A DNA stretch of 64,000 bases, taken from assembly GCA_037176725.1 (NCBI GenBank), contig JAZBRS010000060.1:52914001-52978000 (forward strand), written 5' to 3'. Shown here in pieces: positions 11,175 to 22,700 of the stretch. Source of the DNA: Posidonia oceanica. Taxonomy: Eukaryota; Streptophyta; Magnoliopsida; Alismatales; Posidoniaceae. The position numbers and the translations under genes were made by a program. Every line of letters starts with the position of its first letter. Position 1 is the stretch's first letter. The notes beneath the pieces were generated by a model. It was not told where the DNA came from, did no database searches, and was given only the letters and a program-made list of their open reading frames with translations.

Positions 11175-12300
11175 GGTGACGGGCTTATCGTCCGGATAGT
11201 TTACGGTCCTATCAACCGGGAGTGACAGTTTACGGTCCTGTCAACCGGAGCAGTTGTGAGTGATAGTTACTGGATATCAGCCGTATAACATGGTTGTGGG
11301 TGATAGTTTAGGAGTATCAGCCTAACGACAGTTTACGGTCCTGTCAACCGGTGGATAGTTTACAGACCTATCAACTGGAGGATAGTTTACAGACCTATCA
11401 ACTGGAACCCACAAACCATGAAGGATAGTTACTGGATATCAGCCGTATAACGCAAATGCCGGATAGTTTACAGTCTATCAACTGGAGCGACAGTTTACAG
11501 TCCTGTCAACCGGTGGATAGTTTACAGACCTATCAACTGGAGGATAGTTTACAGTCCTATCAACTGGAAACGGCATTGCGAGGGACAGTTACTGGATGTC
11601 AGCCGTATAACATGATTGCACGTGGTAGTTTACAGTCCTACCAACTGGTGGATAGTTTACAGACCTATCAACTGGAGCGACAGTTTACGGTCCTGTCAAC
11701 CGGCGGATAGTTTACAGACCTATCAACTGGAAACGCGCAATGATGAGGGATAGTTACTGGATATCAGCCGTATAATGCAATTGCGGGTGATAGTTTAGGA
11801 GTATCAGCCTAACGACAGTTTACGGTCCTGTCAACCGGTGGATAGTTTACAGACCTATCAACTGGAGGATAGTTTACAGACCTATCAACTGGAACCCACA
11901 ATTGCAAGGGACAGTTACTGGATGTCAGCCGTATAACGTAATTGCACGCGATAGTTTACAGACCTATCAACTGGAGCGACAGTTTACGGTCCTGTCAACC
12001 GGTGGATAGTTTACAGACCTATCAATTGGAAAAGTGCAATTACAAGGGACAGTTACTGGATGTCAGCCGTATAACACAACTGCGGGCCGACCATGGATCG
12101 ACCAGAAGATAGTTTAGGATTATCAGCCTGAGATAGTTTCGGATATCAGCCTAGCACGAGTGATTGATAGATGATAGTTTAGGAATATCAGCCTGCGATA
12201 GTTTCGGATATCAGCCTAGCACGAGTGATTGATAGATGATAGTTTAGGAATATCAGCCTGCGATAGTTTCGGATATCAGCCTAGCACGAGTGATTGATTG
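11175..12300. repeat. Stem-loop minisatellite, 17-30 bp modules
   Basis: Some 40 tandem modules of two main kinds: a 'GATAG-tttacagac-CTATC-aactgg' kind and a 'GATA-gttactgga-TATC-agccg' kind. Each module is an imperfect inverted repeat whose arms vary together: GATAG/CTATC (11195-11213), GACAG/CTGTC (11224-11242), GGTAG/CTACC (11624-11642), GACA/TGTC (11584-11600), GATA/TATC (11262-11278, 12132-12147). It lies in the transcribed 3' region of B. Tandem repeats in this region are known for Ogre-type elements; arm covariation is my observation. Confidence 0.9.
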
Positions 12301-12304
12301 ATTG

Positions 12305-13065
12305 ATAAGAGGGGGCAAGATCATGATGAGAATGATAAGATATCGGACTTATCGGCCGGCAAAGAGGGGATGAGGTAATGATGAGAAATTAAGCTAAAGA
12401 GGGGGATGAGATCATGATGAGAAATTAAGCTAAAGAGGGGGATGAGATCATGATGAGAAGTTAAGCTAAAGAGGGGGATGAGATCATGATGAAGTTAAGC
12501 TAAAGAGGGGGATGAGATCATGATGAGAAGCTAAGCTAAAGAGGGGGATGAGATCATGATGAGAAGCTAAGCTAAAGAGGGGGATGAGAGCATGATGAGA
12601 AATTAAGCTAAAGAGGGAGACGAGATCATGATGAGAAGCTAAGCTAAAGAGGGGGATGAGATCATGATGAGAAGCTAAGCTAAAGAGGGGGATGAGAGCA
12701 TGATGAGAAATTAAGCTAAAGAGGGAGACGAGATCATGATGAGAAGCTAAGCTAAAGAGGGGGATGAGATCATGATGAGAAATTAAACTAAAGAGGGGGA
12801 TGAGATCATGATGAGAAATTAAGCTAAAGAGGGAGACGAGATCATGATGAGAAATTAAACTAAAGAGGGAGATGAGATCATGATGAGAAATTAAGCTAAA
12901 GAGGGGGATGAGATCATGATGAGAATGATAAGATATCGGACTTATCGGCCGGCAAAGAAGGGGTAAGGGAATGATGAGAATGATAAGATATTGGACTTAT
13001 CGGTCGGCAAAGAAGGGGTAAGGGAATGATGAGAAGAAACCATCCCTATGACGCCAGGAACGTCA
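12305..13065. repeat. 35-bp tandem repeat with GATAAG/CTTATC hairpins at both ends
   Basis: About 15 copies of a ~35-bp unit built from 'gatgagatcatgatgaga' and 'agctaagctaaagaggg', with the palindrome ATCATGAT in each. The array is bracketed by 'GATAAG-N8-CTTATC-ggccgg' hairpins (12334-12353, and again near 12925-12945 and 12985-13005). A similar hairpin stands at 11170-11187. Confidence 0.9.
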
Positions 13066-13860
13066 TAGGGGAAAGGGGGAGAGAATGATACCGTGGGGCG
13101 ATTAAAAGATGCCCCTGGTGTCGGGATGACACCAGGGGTTGGCCAGCGCGTCCATGGCATCGAAAGCAGAGAGTGATGACAAGAGTGTCGTGCTTGTCAG
13201 ACGAGTAGTTCGGGATACTAGCCCGCAAGGGACTCAGCTGAGGGCGATCAGCTGGGGACTCAGCTGGGGATGACCAGCCGAGAAGAGTGTCAGGTTGACG
13301 GACCTTTCGCCGAGCAGTTTGGGGTGCCAGCCCGCAGAGATAATGATCCAGCTGGGGGCGACCAACTGGGGACTCGACTGGGGTGACCAGCCGAGAGGAG
13401 TGTCAGGTTGACGGACCTTTCGCCGAGCAGTTTGGGGTGCCAGCCCGCAGAGACAAGGATCCAGCTGGGGCGACCAACTGGGGACTCAGCTGGGGATGAC
13501 CAGCTGAGAAGAGGACTCAGCTGGGGATGATCAGCTGGGGATGATACCACCGGGCGACCAAAAGATGCCCCTGGTATCAGGATGATACCTGGGGATGGCC
13601 GATGCGCCCCTGGCATCAGGATGCAAAGATAGATAGGCGAGTGGATGGAAGATAGGTTGACGGACCCATCGCCGAGCAGTTTGGGGTGCCAGCCCGCAAG
13701 GGACGCAGCTGAGGACGACCAGCTGGGGAGGATGACAGGTTGACGGACCTTTCGCCGGGCAGTTTGGGGTGCCAGCCCGCAGAGGGCAGCGGTCCAGCCG
13801 GGGGTGACCAGCTGGGGACGCCGGACGGCGAAGCTTGGTGTCGTGGACCTGCAGATGCTC
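13066..13860. repeat. GC-rich long-module repeat with CAGCTG and GGCA/TGCC stems
   Basis: Four to five diverged ~100-bp units, each with 'aggttgacggacct' (AGGT/ACCT arms), 'gccgagcagtttggggtgcc' and several 'agctgggga' steps. At 13758-13773 the stem is GGCA-gtttgggg-TGCC followed by AGCCCG, matching the stem-plus-AGCC layout of the neighbouring minisatellite. This suggests that all three arrays derive from one module. Confidence 0.8.
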
Positions 13861-14093
13861 TAGGCTCCGGATTGGGTGCTGAGGACTTCGCCGCGTTGGG
13901 GAGGTCTGCAAGTCTGATTAGAGAGCCCAAGATAATGATGATGATGATATGCAATGCAGCAAAGAGTCTTGATGTGCAAGCAGAAAGCAGAAACAGTTTC
14001 CATTGATATGATCTTGGTGCGTACAATGCCTGTGGCAGGCCAGAAATGTACAGCACAACTTGAAAGAAGACCACATGATGGTCGCACAAGGGC

Positions 14094-15296
14094 CTAGTCA
14101 ACCCGGGCCTTCTTTGGCTGCCTGGAGTCGGGGAATAAGGGGTCGCCTGGCGGAACTTCAGCAATTGGCCAGAGCTGTCGGACTTCAGCTTCATAATCAG
14201 GAGTGCATCCAGTACCTCTCACAGCTGCAACATCTGTAGATTGGACCCCATGCTGCATCAGACTAGCAAGCTTCTTGGTTGGGGCAGTGGTGCTGAGGGG
14301 ATAAGTCTGTAGAAGCCCAGGCGCTGTACTGTCAATGAAGGCGCCCTGCTGGAAGCCGAACTGGCGCATGACCCTGATTGGATGGTACTCTACGCCTGCT
14401 GCGAAGCCCAGAAGAATGATCAGCCGCGTGTCACGCACGCTGAAGAAGATTGTGAATGGCTCTGCTGCAGAGGGAATGATGCGCCAGATCACAGCGTCGT
14501 CAGTCAGTGCTGACAGCCTCTCGTACTCTTCTTTGACGCTCTTGTCTGCTCTGGTACGGGCGCTGCTGCAGTAGGCTTCGAAAGCATGCACTTGAGGGCG
14601 CAGAAGGTCCATCTCTAAGTGCGCGGTCAGCCAGACTTGTATGAGTGCTCCGCAACCGTGAAAGTGGCGGCAGCGATGAGAAATGCGGTCCAGCCCGCGG
14701 TAAGTCTCTGCCAAGACAACTGGTGCCAGATCTATGTGCTGGGTCACCACAGCTAATGCAATCTCTGCGACCTCGATGGCCACTGTCAGTCGGCCATGAG
14801 TAAAGATTAGTTCGCCTAGAAAGCGGATGACGAATCCCCGGAGCCACAGCTCATCTCCGAGGTCAGCACGCTTATTCAAGATATCATCAAAGTATACAAG
14901 GCGAAGCATAGGCTCTTGTCCACTGGTGCAGATTAGCTTCTGTTGGCAGTCTTGAGTGGAGAGCCCAGTCAGTTGGCTCAGGACCCGGAGATATCCATCG
15001 CGCCTCATAAAGACAGGTGGCCCCAAGATCTTTGAAAAGCCGCAGATCCGACGCACCTCTTCCAGTGTAGGTGTCAGCTCAGTTTTGTTGAAACGGAAGA
15101 CATGATGCGCCGACTTCCAGAATCTTGCGGCGGCACACAGGAGGTGGCGGCTGACCTCCACATCAGCAGCTTTCAGCAGCTTGGTTGGTATGCCCCACAG
15201 GCGCAACTTTTCACAGTCTACTTGAGTGAGCCTGCCGATCCATTCTCGTAGGGTTTCTGAGCAATGTGCGGGAGTCAGCAGAGTAGGAAAGCCCAT
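14094..15296 (-). CDS. Accessory ORF of element B, DUF7745/plant-mobile-domain-like protein
   Basis: An intact ~400-codon ORF in the sense orientation, between pol and the 3' LTR. The start at 15296 (MGFPTLL) is chosen because the same frame upstream (to 15461) reads as low-complexity sequence, and a splice-acceptor-like TTATTTATAG|CAGG lies about 50 bp upstream. Near residues 10-70 it has the pattern I associate with the plant DUF7745 family: a leading helix (SETLREWIGRLT), a 'LLKAADVEVSRHLL' stretch, then 'AARFWKSAHHVFRFN' and 'LTPTLEEVRRICGF'. That family is related to plant mobile domains found in transposons and in silencing factors. The C-terminus ends in a basic QPKKAR, possibly a nuclear localisation signal. 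Position matches the extra (env-like) ORFs of Tat/Athila elements, but no membrane segment is visible. Function unknown. Confidence 0.75.
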   Translation of the reverse strand: MGFPTLLTPAHCSETLREWIGRLTQVDCEKLRLWGIPTKLLKAADVEVSRHLLCAAARFWKSAHHVFRFNKTELTPTLEEVRRICGFSKILGPPVFMRRDGYLRVLSQLTGLSTQDCQQKLICTSGQEPMLRLVYFDDILNKRADLGDELWLRGFVIRFLGELIFTHGRLTVAIEVAEIALAVVTQHIDLAPVVLAETYRGLDRISHRCRHFHGCGALIQVWLTAHLEMDLLRPQVHAFEAYCSSARTRADKSVKEEYERLSALTDDAVIWRIIPSAAEPFTIFFSVRDTRLIILLGFAAGVEYHPIRVMRQFGFQQGAFIDSTAPGLLQTYPLSTTAPTKKLASLMQHGVQSTDVAAVRGTGCTPDYEAEVRQLWPIAEVPPGDPLFPDSRQPKKARVD

Positions 15297-16779
15297 TGTA
15301 CTGGTTGCAGAAGACAGGCTGATTGCTGCAAAGCTTGAGGTACCTGCTATAAATAAACAGTCAGATCTTGCAGGTATGTAATCACTGATAACAAGCAGAA
15401 ACTGAGACTGAAAATGTAGTTCCATCATGCAATCTAGCAAAGCGATAACAGAACATAGCAATTAAGCACTGATAAGCAGGGGGATTCTGCCGCAGTCTTG
15501 TGGACACGGGGGCGAGGGCCGGCAGGAGATCTGGACCAGCGCAGCTTGAGTGTCGTCGATGCGCTCTGCTGGGGAGAAGTACTGCCTCAGGGCCTGAGCG
15601 TGTTGCAGAGCGGGAGAAATTGGCGGAAGGGGAAAGGAAAGAAGGAAGACACATGAGTGCAAGATGCTAGTGATATGCCTATGAGGATGAATATTATTGG
15701 ATGGATAAGTATGCTTGAATGGATGGATATGCTTGGGTGGATGAGTATGCTAGGGTGCCCTCAGCATACGGAGTGCTTTGGTGCCTGCTGCAGAGGAAGG
15801 GAGTGGTCCTTGACTCACTGGGCCCTACTCAGACTCTCGGCTTATTGGTGGCGCTCCGGAACAGGTTGTTGGCATTATACAGGTGGTGGTGTGGTGAGGA
15901 CAGGCTACTGGCTGCACTCTCAGGACCTACACCTATTCTTTCAGCTCTCTTTTTTTTTGAAAGGTTTCTCCCTCATAGGTATGCAGTCTTTCTCTGCCCC
16001 CAGCTAGGAGAAGGTACGTGTTTGCTCTTGGGAGGATGTGGTAGACCCCTTTTTCCAAGCTTGACATGCAGGGGATCTCTAGTAAAGGATGGGGGATAGC
16101 GGTGCCTGTGTTTTTCGGGCTACAACTTGCCTTTTTCTTCTTCTTTTTGTTTGTTTTGCTTGCTTTTCTCCTTTTTTGTCTTTGTTTTTATTCTATCTCT
16201 TTTTTTTTTCTTCTTCTTTTTTTTTTTTGCTTAATCTCTTTCCTCTTTTTTTTTTTCAGGCTTTTGCTATCCCCATTCTGGTGGCAAAAGAAGAGTGCTT
16301 GAATTGTAATGGATTCAGGTTTTGGGTCTGCTGTGTGATGGGTAGAAGGAGCAGGGTTAGACTGCACACCCCTATCTCTAGGGCCGGCTTCTGTTTTCGT
16401 CTTCTGTTCCTTGGAGGTGCCCAAACCTAGATGTCTATTCTCACTTTTTTCAAGCTCGCAACCTAACATTTTTTCTCCCTCAGAGGTGTATGTCCTTGTG
16501 AGATTGGGCAGTTCGCCTGTCCTTATTGGTGGTGGCTCCCTCACTCGCTAAGACATCTAAGTAGTGCCAGGTGAGGCAGGGTGACTCTTTCCAGAGCAGG
16601 CAAGCACTTCCGGTTGTCATCACCGGGCAAAAGATGCGATGTTTGAGAGGATGATGATTTGAAAAGAAAGAATGCAAGGGTCGAAAGGATGACGATGATG
16701 ATTTGAAAGGAGATGAAGTAAGAAGGCGAGAATGTAAATGCAGGCGGGAGAAGGGCATCTGCAACGGGGCCGCTTTCGG
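15297..16779 (-). other. Element B spacer between pol and the accessory ORF
   Basis: Mostly non-coding, with long purine runs in sense at 16130-16260. At 15462-15662 one minus-strand frame reads as plausible protein (QHAQALRQYFSPAERIDDT...). It may be an upstream exon joined to the accessory ORF through the acceptor near 15345, but no donor is convincing. Homologous to 1-1096 of element A. Confidence 0.45.
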
Positions 16780-19700
16780 CTACTGATAGTACTTCTTCAG
16801 ATAGCAGAGGTTGACGGGCTCAGACTGCTCGACCTGGTCCATATCCTCAAGAGTTACAGCGCCTCCCGAAAAGATCTGCTTGACCACAAAGGGGCCACGC
16901 CAATTGGGTCGGAATTTCCCTCGACCGTCAGGCAAATGAATGGCGCGCAAGACAAGGTCCCCTGGCTGGAAACTTCTGGGCTGGACCTTCTTCAAGAATG
17001 CTCTGGCCATCCGCTTCTGATAGCAGTGAGCGTTGTGCATGGCTTGCAATCTGCGCTCATCAATCAAGTTCAGTTGGACGCAGCGGTCTTCGACCCATTC
17101 TGCTTCTTCCAACTCAGCTTCCCGCAGGATTCGCAGAGAGGGGATCTCCACTTCAACAGGTAACACCGCTTCCATGCCGTACACCAGAGAGTACGGGGTG
17201 GCTCCTGTAGAGGTCCAGATTGATGTCCTGTACGCCCAGAGCGCGTACGGGAGCTTGTCGTGCCAATCCTTGTGGATTTCTGCCATTTTCTTCAGAATCT
17301 TGACAATGTTTTTGTTTGCAGATTCCACTACTCCGTTCATCTGAGGCCGATAAGGCGAGGATCGATGGTGCTTGATCTTGAGACTTTGTAGGTATTCTTC
17401 GATCCTTTTGGCAATAAAGTTTGAGCCGTTATCAGAGATGACTGAGTGCGGGACCCCATATCGGGCAACAATATTGTTTCTGATAAATTTTTCTGTTGCC
17501 GCAGCGGTGACTGTCCTGTAAGAGGCTGCTTCCACCCACTTGGTAAAGTAATCGATCGCTACCAGAATGTAACGATGACCATTTGAAGCAGCAGGGTGGA
17601 TGGCGCCGATGACATCGATCCCCCAGGTGGAGAAAGGCCATGGCGAGGACATGTTGTGCAGTTGATGTGGAGGGGCCTTGATAAAGTTACCATGGATCTG
17701 ACAATTGTGGCATCTACGCACGAACCGGCAGCAGTCGGCTTCCATGGTCTGCCAGAAATAACCTTGCAGCATGATCTTCTTGGCCAGGAGGACGCCGTTC
17801 ATGTGCGGGCCACAGGTCCCCGCATGCACTTGAAGCATCAGCGTGTCAGCCTCCGATTTGTTCAGGCAGCGCAGTAACATCTGATTGTATGACCTTCTGT
17901 ACAGCTGGCCGGCCCCTAACACATACTTTGACGCCAGACGCGCCAGAGTCCTCTTGTCTGTTGCTGTGGTATCAGGAGGAAAGCCACCAGACTCCAGGAA
18001 AGACTTTATGTCTTGATACCAGGGCTGCCCCTCTGCGGGATCCGCTTCCTCTATGCTCATGCAGTATGCAGGCTGTTTAATGCGAGTGACTGATACATCC
18101 ACAGTGCTGTGTTCTGAAATGGTGAGCCAGGATGCCAGAGTTGCTAGTGCGTCTGCATACGCGTTCTTTGCTCTGTTCAGGTACGTGAAGCGGATGCTCT
18201 TGAATTTTTCCATCAGCCTCAGCAGGTGTTCGTGATACGGCACAAGCTTGGGATCTTTTGTCTTCCAATCGCCGTTCACTTGAGAAATTACCAGCATGGC
18301 ATCGCCGTGCACATGCAGCTTCTGCGCCTCATGCTCGAGGGCGACTTTCAACCCCAGGATGCACGCTTCGTATTCTGCTTCGTTGTTTGTGCAGGTGAAA
18401 GTTAGCTTTCTTGCAAAAGGAGTCATCTGTCCTTGGGGCGTGGTCAGCACAGCGCCTACGCCTCGGCCCTTCTTGTTGACCGCACCATCAAAGTAGAGCT
18501 GCCATTCCTCTGCTTCTTCAGGATCTTTCTGCTCAGAGTCCTCCATTGCAAAGAGAATGTCTTCATTAGGGAACTGCGTCTGGAGGGGCTGGTATTCTGG
18601 CAGAGGGAGGTCAGCAAGATGGTCTGCCATTGCTTGACCCTTCATGGACTTCTGTGTGACAAAGGTGATGTCGTACTGAGACAATAACACCTGCCGCTTA
18701 GCACATCTGCCCACCATGGCCGGCTTCTGAAAGAGGAACTTGATAGGATCATGCCGGCATAAGAGCTGCACTGGGTATGCCATCAGGTAATGCCTCAGCT
18801 TCTGTGCAGCCCAGACAAGTGACAAGCAAGTCTTCTCTAGTGTTGTGTACCTGGCTTCGCATTCATTAAATTTCTTGCTCAGGTAGTAGATGGCGCGCTC
18901 CTTCCTACCAGATTCGTCATGTTGGCCCAAGACGGCGCCCATGGAATGCTGCGTGGTAGAAAGGTAGAGAAGCAAAGGTCTCCTCGGCGTAGGCGGGACC
19001 AAGACAGGAGGCTTGATCAACAGCTGCTTGATCTTGGCAAATGCAGCCTGACACTCCTCGCTCCAGTGAATCTGCGCATTCTTCCTCAAGAGCTTGAAGA
19101 TGGGTTCACAGATGCGCGTAAGCTGTGCAATGAAGCGACTGATATATTGTAAACGCCCAAGCAGACTTCTGACTTCTTTTTCAGTCCTAAGGGGTGGCAT
19201 GTCCACGATGGCTTGTGCTTTCAACGGGTCCACCTCAATCCCCCTTTGGCTAACAATGTAGCCGAGCAATTTGCCAGAAGACACCCCGAATACGCACTTC
19301 TTGGGATTCAAGCGCAGCTTGTATTTCCGTAGACGGTCAAAGAGCTTTCTGAGACAGGCAAGATGATCCTCGGGCTCTTTGGTTTTGGCAATCATATCGT
19401 CTACATAGACCTCCACTTCTTGGTGCATGAGGCCGTGGAATAGCGCAGTCATGGCCCTTTGATAGGTTGCACCAGCATTCTTCAGGCCGAACGGCATGAC
19501 TTGGTAGCAGAAGACTCCCCAAGGGGTGATGAATGAAGTCTTTTCCATGTCCTCTTCTGCCATTTTGATCTGATTATATCCAGAAAAGCCGTCCATGAAG
19601 GAGAGCATTTTGTGGCCCGCTGTATTGTCGACTAGGACGTCAATGTGGGGCAATGGAAAGTCATCCTTGGGACTCGCCTTGTTCAGGTCCCTGTAGTCGA

Positions 19701-22700
19701 TACAGATCCGAATTCGGCCATCTTTCTTGGGCACAGGTACAATGTTTGCCAGCCATTCAGGATAAAGAACGACCTTCAGAAAGTTGACTCCAAGCTGCTT
19801 CATTATCTCTTCTTTGATCATGAGCAGCCACTGCGGTCGCCATTTTCTTAGCTTCTGCTTTACTGGCTTGGCATCTGAATTTAAGGGCAGATTGTGCACC
19901 ACTATCTCTATGTCAAGGCCGACCATATCTTCATAACTCCAGGCGAAGACATCCGCATATTCCCTCAGGAATGTAATGAATTCTGCTCGAGCCTGGGCGG
20001 ACAGCTGGGCACTGATGCAAACTTCTCTGACTTCCTCAGCTGTGCCGATGTTAACAACCTCCGTTTCTTCTTCAACATGGAGGTTGGGGCCTTCTGGGTC
20101 GTCGTCATAGGGCCGGAACTCGGGCGAAGGTTCATCAGTTTCATCCATGCCCGTATCATCCTCTTCTCCATAAGCAACAAGTTCTGAGAGGATCTCTTTC
20201 TCAAAAGAAGGACTTGTGATGTCGAAAGAGTGCATGTGTTCCGCTGCATGGCCCTGGTGACGCTTCAGGATGGTCACGCTCACTCGAGTATTCTTGTAGC
20301 CTCGGTGCGCGACCTTCGTCCCAGAAACTCCTTCTGCTGTTTGCTCTGGCCTGACTGATTCTACTGAGTGCTCTGCTGATTCTGCTGAGGGCTCAACTGA
20401 CTCTGCTGCTGATACTACTGACTGCTCTGCTGACTGTGCTGCTGAGGCTGCTGAGGCATTCCGCTCTGCTGCTGCTGCATCTACTGCTGATGCTCCTTCC
20501 CTTGGGTCTTCTAGTGTGCTCGTGGAGGATATGCCGGACTGGCGGCTGATCTGGTCACTGCCGCTCGATATATTGTTCAGGTGAGGCATGGGTTGCACAA
20601 ACCACCTAGACCCGCCTTCTGGTTGAAGAGTGATGAGCTCATCTGGTCTAGGGGAGTCCGGCGCTGCTGAGTCTTCTAGGACCATGATAGAAGCATGGTC
20701 CTCTTGCAGAGGAGGATCCGTGACTACGGCTTTTCCTTTCCTTTCTGCAGCTTGATGCTCTGCCAGGTCTTCTGTTATCGACTTGATCTGTTCTTGATAG
20801 AGTAGCTCTAAGTCGGACATCCAAGAATCGACCTGGGCTTCTATCGCCGCTCCTTCTTCTTCGTCTGAGGGGGAGTCGACGTAGTAGGCGCCGGGGGCCT
20901 GCGGCACTGGCCCGGCTGCAAGATGGATCGCTGCCCTTGGAGTCTGCATGATCTGGTTCACGGGCGCGTCCGCTGATGGCAGTTCAGATGTAGAAGGCCC
21001 AGATAGACAAGCCAGCGGTGCTGCTGATGAATAAGCTTCCAGGGTCACTGCTGGAGAGTAAACGGGGGTGCTCCCGGAAAGTGTAGTGCTCAGTTGGCCT
21101 TTTGTATCGGGCTGTAACTGAGAGAGCGCAGCCTCTGATGCCATAGGGTCTTGCCATGAGAGCTGCTGCAGGTCGTCAGGAGAATGCGGAGCGGACTGCG
21201 CCAGCTGCATTCCTGAGGATGATGCTGAGGGAGCGGGCTGGGCCACGCTGCCGACTGAGTTGATGGACTGCCCCTCCAGAGATGGGGGCAGTGGCACTGA
21301 TATATCTGTGACCGCTGGTAGCATACTTGGTTCTGCCAAGAGGAGCGTCTCTGACTCCCACACTGCTGCTGGCTGTTCTTGAGGAGCTGGTGTGGCTGCT
21401 AAAGGATGAGAACTTGAATCTGCCACAGGGCCTGCTGAGCTGCCTACTGTTTCTGCCAGAGGGAGAGCTAAATAAACTGACTGTGGGGCCTCTGCTCTGA
21501 CCACTGTTTCTGCTGAGCTGATTGGGACTGCCTCTGTTGCATCAGACTGCTCCTCATCCGAGTAGTAGTCCTCAATACACACCCAATCCTCTGTCGGCGC
21601 TGCGGCTTGGTAGTCGGTTGATCCCAGAATTCCTGCACTGGTAAAGTTAGTGAGGTTTCTGGGAATGGCTGGTGCACGATCTCTGAGCTGGAAGCAGTGA
21701 TCTTCGTCGAGCTTTGGTTCGTAGCCGAGACCTTCAAATTTCCTTCGCTCCACTGCTACGATCGGCTCCGCGATCCCTTGGCCGTGACGCCCGAGCGGCG
21801 TACCCTTTGTGTAACCCCACCTGTGACATACATTCTCGACCATTCGAAAGGGGTTGCTGTGAACGGTCAAGGAGTTGACACGTTCAAGATCAGGAACGAA
21901 GTTAACTGGCTCGGACCGGTTAACGCGATATAGGACTTCAGAAATCTCGGGGTCAAACAGGATAGATTGTGAAGACACGGGGGAGACTGCTTCAATCCGC
22001 TCCTTCTCAAAGTTCTCCGCCATGATGACAATGACATCATCGCCACGACGGTACTTTATCATTCGATGGAGGGTCGAAGGAAGGACCTGATGCTTGTGGA
22101 GCCAAGGGCGCCCAAGCAGAAGATTGAAGTTGGGCTCCAAGTCGACGACATAGAATTCTACGTCGAAGACGACCAGACCGATAGCCAGAGGGATAATCAG
22201 AATCCCTAGAGCGTCATGGTGAGTGTTGTCAAAAGCAGTCATTCCCTTCACGGCTGGCGTGATATCCTCGGCTTTGAATCCGAGCTTGGTTGCTGTACGC
22301 AAGGGGCAGACGTTAAGGCCTGACCCGTTATCAACCAGCGTTAGGGGAATGCGAAAGCTTTTGAACTGCACCGTGACGAAAAGGGGCTGGTTGTGATTAA
22401 TCCCTGCCGGAGGCAGCTCATCACTCGTGAAAGAGATGACCTGGGGCTCCGCGATTAACCCAACCATGCTCTCCAAGGCAGAAGGCTCAATGGACTGGGA
22501 CACACGAGCAGCCTGGAACACACGAAGAAAAGCCTCGCAGTGCTCGGCAGAAGTGTGGATCAAATCCCAGATGGAGATGTCGGCTTTAACCTTCTTAAGC
22601 TGGGAAGTTAGGTCGGCTTTAGGTTGGCTCCTTCTAGCAGCTGGAGGGGTGATTCTAGCAGGTTCCAAAGGGGTAGTGGCAGGAAGCTGGGTTGCTACAG

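Noticed and set aside
11175..12950. CRISPR-like array
   Set aside because: Units are contiguous, without unique spacers, and the context is a plant retrotransposon. It is a minisatellite.
13740..14006. Plus-strand 88-aa ORF beside the accessory gene
   Set aside because: Consists of repeat modules followed by a GATGAT run; no domain and the wrong strand for the element.
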